64,000 bases of DNA, taken from the NCBI RefSeq assembly GCF_016908855.1, contig NZ_JAFBER010000004.1:1-64000 (forward strand). The letters run 5' to 3'. This stretch comes from Scopulibacillus daqui. GTDB lineage: Bacteria; Bacillota; Bacilli; Bacillales; Sporolactobacillaceae. The translations under genes were made by a program, and so were the position numbers. The notes under the pieces are model-generated. The model did not search any database and was not told where the DNA came from. It was given only the letters and a program-made list of their open reading frames with translations. Below are positions 59,477 to 64,000 of this stretch, piece by piece (position 1 is the first letter of the stretch; each line of letters opens with the position of its first letter).

Positions 59477-60505
59477 TTAGAAATTGTTTTCGGAAGACAT
59501 TTCTTCGACCTTTTTTATAAATAGTGCTTGTTCTTTAACCTTATTTACCGGGACATTAAATTGATGGAAAAATTTATCCTCATCAATATCCACCCCGTTA
59601 ATTTGATGTGTATAAAGAGAGCAGGCCCCGGCCCATATATCAGGTTTCATAGGCTCAAGGGGTTTAGGGAAAGACGCCACAATAAAATGCTGCCAGATCT
59701 GCTCGGCCAGCTCGCATAATGTCGGGTTTTCCGACATCAGCGCCCGTTGAATCCTTTGAGATACTTGATCTTTAAAGTCTTCATAAAACAAATGGTCGCC
59801 ATCAAGATTAACCTTAAAAGTTTCGCCCATTTTAGCGACAGTGACAGTACCCTTTCTCCCTCTTGCTTTTAAAAGTTTAAGAACAAGCGTTTTAATAAAG
59901 GGATCTCCTGTGCTTGATGATAGGAATTCAGTCAATTCTTGTTCCTCATCCGATGAAAGTCTGTTATTTAAGTTTTGTACAGCCAGCCACTGTTTTTCAG
60001 GATCCGGATGATGCAGTTCTGATAAATCAAGTTTGCGAACAGGAGCATCATCTTCTGATGGATGGCTTGTATGGGTTTCTGTTAATCTGACTCGACAAAA
60101 TTCCGCCAATTGCCGCAGCATCGATTCAATTTCAGGAGGGGTCTCATCTTCTTCTAAAATCGCCTCAGCCATAGCAATGACTTCTTGGTAGCGGCGCCTT
60201 TGGATCAGAATCGTCATATGAAGCCTTAATACATCATAATAGTTGCCAATATCTCTTTTCAACATTTCTGAAGTTATAGCCTCAGCTTTTTCATAATCGC
60301 CAAGTTCTACATAACATACAGAAAGGCCGTATGCCGCTTGGGGATGATCTGGATCTATGTCATACAGCTGTTCAAATAATACCTTTGCTTCCTTGTATTT
60401 TTTATCTTTTAGCTTCTCAATCCCTCTTTCAACAAGGCGTTCTTCCAAATGCGGAAATAGAACGAGCTTGCTGTCCACTTTTCTAGCCATGTGTTTTCGC
60501 TTCAT
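59477..60505 (-). CDS. ysoA: Tetratricopeptide-repeat protein (YsoA-like)
   Basis: The 342-aa cytoplasmic protein has two or three TPR units in its first half (VLFEQLYDIDPDHPQAAYGLSVCYVELGDYEKAEAITSEML; LHMTILIQRRRYQEVIAMAEAIL). An uncharacterised C-terminal domain follows (DLSELHHPDPEKQWLAVQNLNNRL; DQVSQRIQRALMSENPTLCELAEQIW). B. subtilis has ysoA at this place upstream of tig. The partner and role are unknown. ATG 60505 lies nine bases after ATGGAGAG. It is transcribed alone, before tig. Confidence 0.8.
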   Translation of the reverse strand: MKRKHMARKVDSKLVLFPHLEERLVERGIEKLKDKKYKEAKVLFEQLYDIDPDHPQAAYGLSVCYVELGDYEKAEAITSEMLKRDIGNYYDVLRLHMTILIQRRRYQEVIAMAEAILEEDETPPEIESMLRQLAEFCRVRLTETHTSHPSEDDAPVRKLDLSELHHPDPEKQWLAVQNLNNRLSSDEEQELTEFLSSSTGDPFIKTLVLKLLKARGRKGTVTVAKMGETFKVNLDGDHLFYEDFKDQVSQRIQRALMSENPTLCELAEQIWQHFIVASFPKPLEPMKPDIWAGACSLYTHQINGVDIDEDKFFHQFNVPVNKVKEQALFIKKVEEMSSENNF

Positions 60506-61067
60506 ATATGTGTCTCTCCATCAATTATACTGCTTACAGTTTAGCAGGTTGCTGCGGAGAAGACAAATATGCCGCCAATATATTATTTAAATTCTCCATC
60601 AATGCATCATTTTCCTTTAAAATAACCATTTAAACACAAAAACTTTTATGCTTTAAAACAAAAAATTTTTTGATGCTTATATAGCATAAACATGAGAAAG
60701 AAACGAATGAATAAAGTCTCAAGAGAGAAAAAATGCTTATTAAAATTTGTGCAAAAAATACGCGGAGGTTTAAATTAAGGCGGGTTGATCCATTTAAAAT
60801 CGGCTGCTTAATAAGCAGTATGAGGTACTGACAAGCAAAGCAAAACACAAACTGAATCACGAAATATCCCCTATCATGACAGTTTTTTTGCTCCCTTTCT
60901 GCTTTAACATCAAATATTCCATTTCTTTTGGCCATACAAAAAACCTCTTATACCATAAAGCGTCGAAGTCAATAATCGGTGCCATTTCTTAAATGGCCGC
61001 TATATTGACCGTTTCACTCAACGATACAAGAGGCTGTTAATCTGCGTTTGTTTTATGTAATATTTTA
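60506..61067. other. AT-rich gene-free interval between ysoA and tRNA-Arg
   Basis: In B. subtilis the ilv-leu operon lies on this side of ysoA. Here the 560 bp are AT-rich and hold only a 101-codon minus-strand frame (60630-60935) of poor coding quality. I see no RNA structure or remnant of ilv-leu genes. Confidence 0.5.
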
Positions 61068-61144
<77 letters not shown>

Positions 61145-61285
61145 AAACGATGAAAAATTGTAAACTTCTAAGTATGTACAACGAAACTGTTCGAAACGCT
61201 GCATTATCAAAATACCGAGCAAACAAGATGAACGGATATGATTTCAATGATGCTTGAAGCTTCGGCATCATCATAAATAAAAAAA

Positions 61286-61359
61286 TGGAGCGGGTGATGG
61301 GAATCGAACCCACGACCAGAGCTTGGAAGGCTCTTGTTTTACCACTAAACTACACCCGC
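61286..61359 (-). tRNA. tRNA-Gly (anticodon TCC)
   Basis: On the minus strand the cloverleaf begins GCGGGTGTAGTTTAGTGG. The anticodon loop is CTTCCAA (anticodon TCC, reading GGA), the T-loop is GTTCGATTC, and the acceptor closes with CACCCGC. CCA is encoded (61286-61288). The 140 bp to the tRNA-Arg hold no gene I can support. Confidence 0.97.
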
Positions 61360-61428
61360 AATACAGTGTAACGACAATAATTAATATATATGATAAATCG
61401 TTCACTGTCAACTATTTGTCTAAAATTT

Positions 61429-61950
61429 CTATGCCAGCACATATTTTTTGCTTAAAGACTCAACAGGCTCCCCGTTTTGATTAAAATAATTAACGTTCAC
61501 TTCTTTCTTATCATTATTGATCTCGCAAATGACATAAGTTTTCTCATTCATGCCTCTAGGCAAACGCAAGCTGCCGGGATTTATAAAGATTTTCTTCCCT
61601 TCCTGGAAAGTGACAGCATGATGAGTATGTCCAAAGCAAACGATATCAGCGCCGGTTTCTTCCGCCTTATATAACAAATTTACAGGGGACATTTTAATAT
61701 TGTATAAATGCCCGTGAGTCACAAAAAGTTTAAAGCCGCCGACAGTTTTAATCAAATCGTCAGGATAGCCGGATGACGGCGAATCACAATTGCCTTTGAC
61801 CGCATGAAAAGAGGTCATTTCCTCTGAGCTGCCGGGCAATTCAGAGTCGCCGCAGTGAATAAATAATTGAACATCATCGCGATATCTTTCGACTAAATTT
61901 GTCAGTTCATGAGTCAATCCATGACTATCGCTGGCAATTAAGACCTTCAT
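61429..61950 (-). CDS. ysnB: YfcE/YsnB-family metallophosphoesterase
   Basis: This is a calcineurin-like phosphodiesterase of the YfcE (MJ0936) family, whose natural substrate is not known. The 173-aa product shows the metal-binding motifs in order: DSHG at residues 8-11, FIHCGDSE, VKGNCD, LFVTHGHLYNIK and the final FGHTHHA. A conserved PGSLRLPRG follows. Translation starts at ATG 61950, directly next to the rdgB stop, with GAGGGTGAA in the end of rdgB, so the genes are coupled. Confidence 0.93.
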   Translation of the reverse strand: MKVLIASDSHGLTHELTNLVERYRDDVQLFIHCGDSELPGSSEEMTSFHAVKGNCDSPSSGYPDDLIKTVGGFKLFVTHGHLYNIKMSPVNLLYKAEETGADIVCFGHTHHAVTFQEGKKIFINPGSLRLPRGMNEKTYVICEINNDKKEVNVNYFNQNGEPVESLSKKYVLA

Positions 61951-62553
61951 TTATTCACCCTCCATCCATTCCGGCCAGTATTTCATTAGTTTTTGCATGG
62001 CTTGGGCTCTGTGACTGATTTTGTTCTTTTCATCGCTTGAAAGTTCGGCCATTGTCCGGCCCAGTTCCGGCAGATAAAAAATCGGGTCGTAGCCAAAGCC
62101 CTGGTTGCCAATTCTTTCTTCAGTAATAATTCCTTCGCAGACTCCCTCGACGAATCGCGTTTCCTTGCCGGGCGCACTAATAGCCAGCACACAAACAAAA
62201 CGGGCAGTCCTTTGATCCATTGGCACATTTTTCAGTTCTTCCAATACTTTATCGATATTTTTATCGTCATTTTTTTCAGTACCGGCAAAACGGGCCGAAA
62301 AGACGCCGGGCCGGCCGTCAAGCGCATCAATCACTAACCCGGAATCATCAGCTATAGTGATTGTCTTCATGATGTTAGAAATGCCTTCAGCTTTCAACTT
62401 AGCATTTTCGTGAAAAGTTGTGCCCGTCTCCGGTATATCTATCGGCTGTTCCAGATCGCGCAATGACGAAACTTGGACATCAAAATCCCTAAACAGCTTC
62501 TTAAACTCTTTTATTTTACCTTCGTTATTTGAAGCAATAAGCAGCTTTTTCAT
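61951..62553 (-). CDS. rdgB: XTP/dITP diphosphatase (RdgB/HAM1 family)
   Basis: RdgB hydrolyses non-canonical purine triphosphates (XTP, ITP, dITP), cleaning the nucleotide pool. The 200-aa product has the family motifs LLIASNNEGKIKEFKKLF at the N terminus, TGTTFHENAKLKA, IADDSGLVIDALDGRPGVFSARFAG and near the end NQGFGYDPIFYLPELGRTMAEL and SHRAQA. Its start codon overlaps the rph stop (TAATG). rph-rdgB-ysnB form a small operon, as in B. subtilis (rph-ysnA-ysnB). Confidence 0.96.
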   Translation of the reverse strand: MKKLLIASNNEGKIKEFKKLFRDFDVQVSSLRDLEQPIDIPETGTTFHENAKLKAEGISNIMKTITIADDSGLVIDALDGRPGVFSARFAGTEKNDDKNIDKVLEELKNVPMDQRTARFVCVLAISAPGKETRFVEGVCEGIITEERIGNQGFGYDPIFYLPELGRTMAELSSDEKNKISHRAQAMQKLMKYWPEWMEGE

Positions 62554-63311
62554 TATCCTTCACTCCGGTTTTCCGTGCTCTCAGCTTTTTCAATATCCCC
62601 TATCACTGATTTTTGCACATCGATTAATTCACGAATACCTTTTTTTGCAAGGTTAAGCAGGCTGGCTAGTTGATCTTCGCTAAAAGTCGCTTCTTCACCT
62701 GTACCCTGAATTTCAACAAATTGGCCCGTTCCGGTCATCACGACATTCATGTCAACAGCTGCCGTAGAATCCTCTTCATAACAAAGGTCAAGAATCGGGC
62801 CATATTCAGGATGAATCCCGACAGAAGTTGCCGCTAGATAAGTTTTGATCGGCAATTCCTTAATGGTCTTATTTTCCACTAATTTCTGGAATGCCAAAAC
62901 CATAGCCACAAAGGCTCCTGTTATAGACGCGGTTCGCGTTCCGCCGTCTGCTTGAATCACATCACAATCGATCCACAGCGTCCGTTCGCCTATTTTTTCC
63001 AAATCAACAACTGAACGCAGCGCTCTGCCGATTAATCGCTGTATTTCCATTGTACGGCCGCCGATTTTTCCTTTGCTGGACTCTCGAATATTTCTTTGCG
63101 CGGTCGCTCTCGGCAGCATGGCGTATTCAGCTGTTATCCAGCCCTTTCCTTGCCCTCTCATAAAAGGGGGCACCCGCTCTTCGATTGTCGCATTGCAAAT
63201 GACCTTCGTTCTCCCTACAGTAATCAGCACTGATCCTTCTGGATGCATAATATAATCAGGCTCTATATGTATTGACCTTAATTCGTCATTCTGACGGTCG
63301 TCATGTCTCAT
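62553..63311 (-). CDS. rph: Ribonuclease PH
   Basis: RNase PH is a phosphate-dependent 3'-5' exoribonuclease that trims tRNA precursors. The 252-aa product starts [20 protein letters not shown]. It contains [18 protein letters not shown], the phosphate-site block [27 protein letters not shown] and the metal-binding [19 protein letters not shown], then [29 protein letters not shown] 63311 is six bases after GAGGGGG; a longer frame upstream reads into the gerM gap. It follows gerM and heads the operon with rdgB. Confidence 0.97.
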   Translation of the reverse strand: MRHDDRQNDELRSIHIEPDYIMHPEGSVLITVGRTKVICNATIEERVPPFMRGQGKGWITAEYAMLPRATAQRNIRESSKGKIGGRTMEIQRLIGRALRSVVDLEKIGERTLWIDCDVIQADGGTRTASITGAFVAMVLAFQKLVENKTIKELPIKTYLAATSVGIHPEYGPILDLCYEEDSTAAVDMNVVMTGTGQFVEIQGTGEEATFSEDQLASLLNLAKKGIRELIDVQKSVIGDIEKAESTENRSEG

Positions 63312-63422
63312 TATAATCCCCCTCGTGCATCGACTATAGATTATAAATATTGATCCCCATTTTTTTGGGATCCTTATAAAGAAATTTGGCTGATGCCAAA
63401 ACATGCTTATTGATGAAAGAAA

Positions 63423-63444
63423 AGGGGCGGCTGCGGCCACCCCT
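63423..63444 (-). terminator. Terminator after gerM
   Basis: AGGGGTGGC and GCCGCCCCT pair on the minus strand with one internal mismatch around a 4-nt loop, then TTCTTTCAT. It lies 27 bp after the gerM stop codon. Confidence 0.75.
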
Positions 63445-63470
63445 ATAACTATAACATATTTTCTCTATTC

Positions 63471-64000
63471 TTATACGCCTGTTTTATTCACTTCGGGACG
63501 GGAAACGGGTTTTGTTATCTTTTGACCTGACTCTTTTATAACCTTTGAAGAACCGTTTACTTCAATTTTTACTTTATCAATACCCGCTTGACTGGTTAAT
63601 GTCAGCGCCAGACAATCAATCGCATCATCATCAACGGTCTTTTTATTTTTGTCTGTATATAAAGCGCTATTGAAGTCTAAGGTCACAACACCATCTTTAA
63701 TCACTGGACGGCCTTTTAAAGCGACATCTGAGCCGAATGGCGACATTAATCCTTTTCCGTCAGGGCCGTCGATTAAAGCATTTACAGCAGCTGTAACTTT
63801 ATTTTCGCCTGGTTCAACCCTTGTCGTAACAGGGACATAGTAAGTATGCCCTTCATGCTCGGATAAATAATATATTGTTACGCTGTTGCTTGCCGCAACA
63901 TCCACAACATCGCCAATCTCCGAATTAATGCCGTCAGCCCTAGACAAGCCTTTGCCAATTTCTGTTTTTCCTACAGGCATCACTTTCTCCATTTTACCGT
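63471..64000 (-). CDS. gerM: Germination/sporulation protein GerM, C-terminal part
   Basis: GerM is a membrane-anchored sporulation protein that helps engulfment and forms part of the SpoIIIA-SpoIIQ channel (a ring-forming component). The visible 176 codons are open at the right window end, so the N-terminal membrane anchor and most of the first GerMN domain are outside. The second domain is present: VTIYYLSEHEGHTYYVPVTTRV, VNALIDGPDGKGLMSPFG, and LDFNSALY. Internal ATGs near 63992 and 63980 are not likely starts. It precedes rph, as in B. subtilis. Confidence 0.9.
   Translation of the reverse strand, partial: GKMEKVMPVGKTEIGKGLSRADGINSEIGDVVDVAASNSVTIYYLSEHEGHTYYVPVTTRVEPGENKVTAAVNALIDGPDGKGLMSPFGSDVALKGRPVIKDGVVTLDFNSALYTDKNKKTVDDDAIDCLALTLTSQAGIDKVKIEVNGSSKVIKESGQKITKPVSRPEVNKTGV

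Noticed and set aside
60630-60935. 101-codon minus-strand frame in the gap after ysoA
   Set aside because: An AGAGG lies before the ATG, but the composition (runs of Phe, Leu, Ile and Cys, no clear domain) looks like AT-rich noise, with no neighbour context.

Overview
The window is an almost unbroken stretch of chromosomal core genes from an endospore-forming, low-to-mid GC Gram-positive bacterium of the order Bacillales. The gene order follows the Bacillus subtilis segment running from gerM through hem, mre/min, rplU-obg and ruvAB to relA-dtd. Sporulation genes (gerM, spoVID, ysxE, spoIIB, spoIVFA/FB, spo0B, safA, bofC, spoVB, a YhcN-type lipoprotein) are interleaved with housekeeping genes. 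It is not B. subtilis itself. secD and secF are separate genes, an RNase E/G gene lies between spoIVFB and rplU, and the maf, pheA, nad/nifS and ilv-leu genes expected from that layout are absent. Nearly all genes are on the minus strand, so the window reads biologically from right to left. I infer an unnamed Bacillaceae or Sporolactobacillaceae-type genome and do not claim a species.

Right to left: 61-64 kb carries gerM (5' end outside the window), rph, rdgB, a YfcE-type phosphodiesterase, and tRNA-Gly and tRNA-Arg. From 51.7 to 60.5 kb come a YsoA-like TPR gene, then tig, clpX, lonB, lonA and engB (protein folding, proteolysis and ribosome assembly). From 45.1 to 51.4 kb lies hemAXCDBL, the pathway from glutamyl-tRNA to uroporphyrinogen III. 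It has an extended -10 promoter overlapped by a palindrome and a PerR-like box upstream. From 41 to 45 kb are spoVID, a kinase-fold-like gene and ysxE, all spore-coat morphogenesis. Then come a valine T-box with valS, then folC, comC (apparently frameshifted at its start), spoIIB, radC, mreBCD and minCD, covering shape, septum placement and competence.

From 24 to 29 kb are spoIVFA/FB behind a good sigma-E-like promoter, rng, and the L21-leader/rplU/prp/rpmA ribosomal operon, followed by spo0B and obg. From 19 to 22.6 kb are pheB, niaR (plus strand), a SafA-type LysM coat protein with unusual Asn/Pro repeats, and a YhcN-family spore lipoprotein. From 12.9 to 18.9 kb are yebC, bofC, ruvAB, a DUF2905 gene, queA, tgt and yajC. 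From 0.4 to 12.4 kb are yrzE, a YetF-type gene, spoVB, comN, secD/secF, a LapA-domain gene, recJ, apt, relA, dtd and a 51-codon gene. The window ends in the T-box leader of the operon to the left, expected to be hisS-aspS.

I found no phage, insertion sequence, CRISPR array, toxin or defence island, and nothing that is clearly a new system. The points most worth a second look are the out-of-frame comC start, the out-of-frame secD/secF junction, the overlapping Asp/His specifier in the left-end T-box, the repeat tracts in SafA, two copies of a hairpin-ended dispersed repeat, a hairpin covering the bofC ribosome binding site, the hemA operator palindrome, and the small genes at 0.5 and 40.9 kb.
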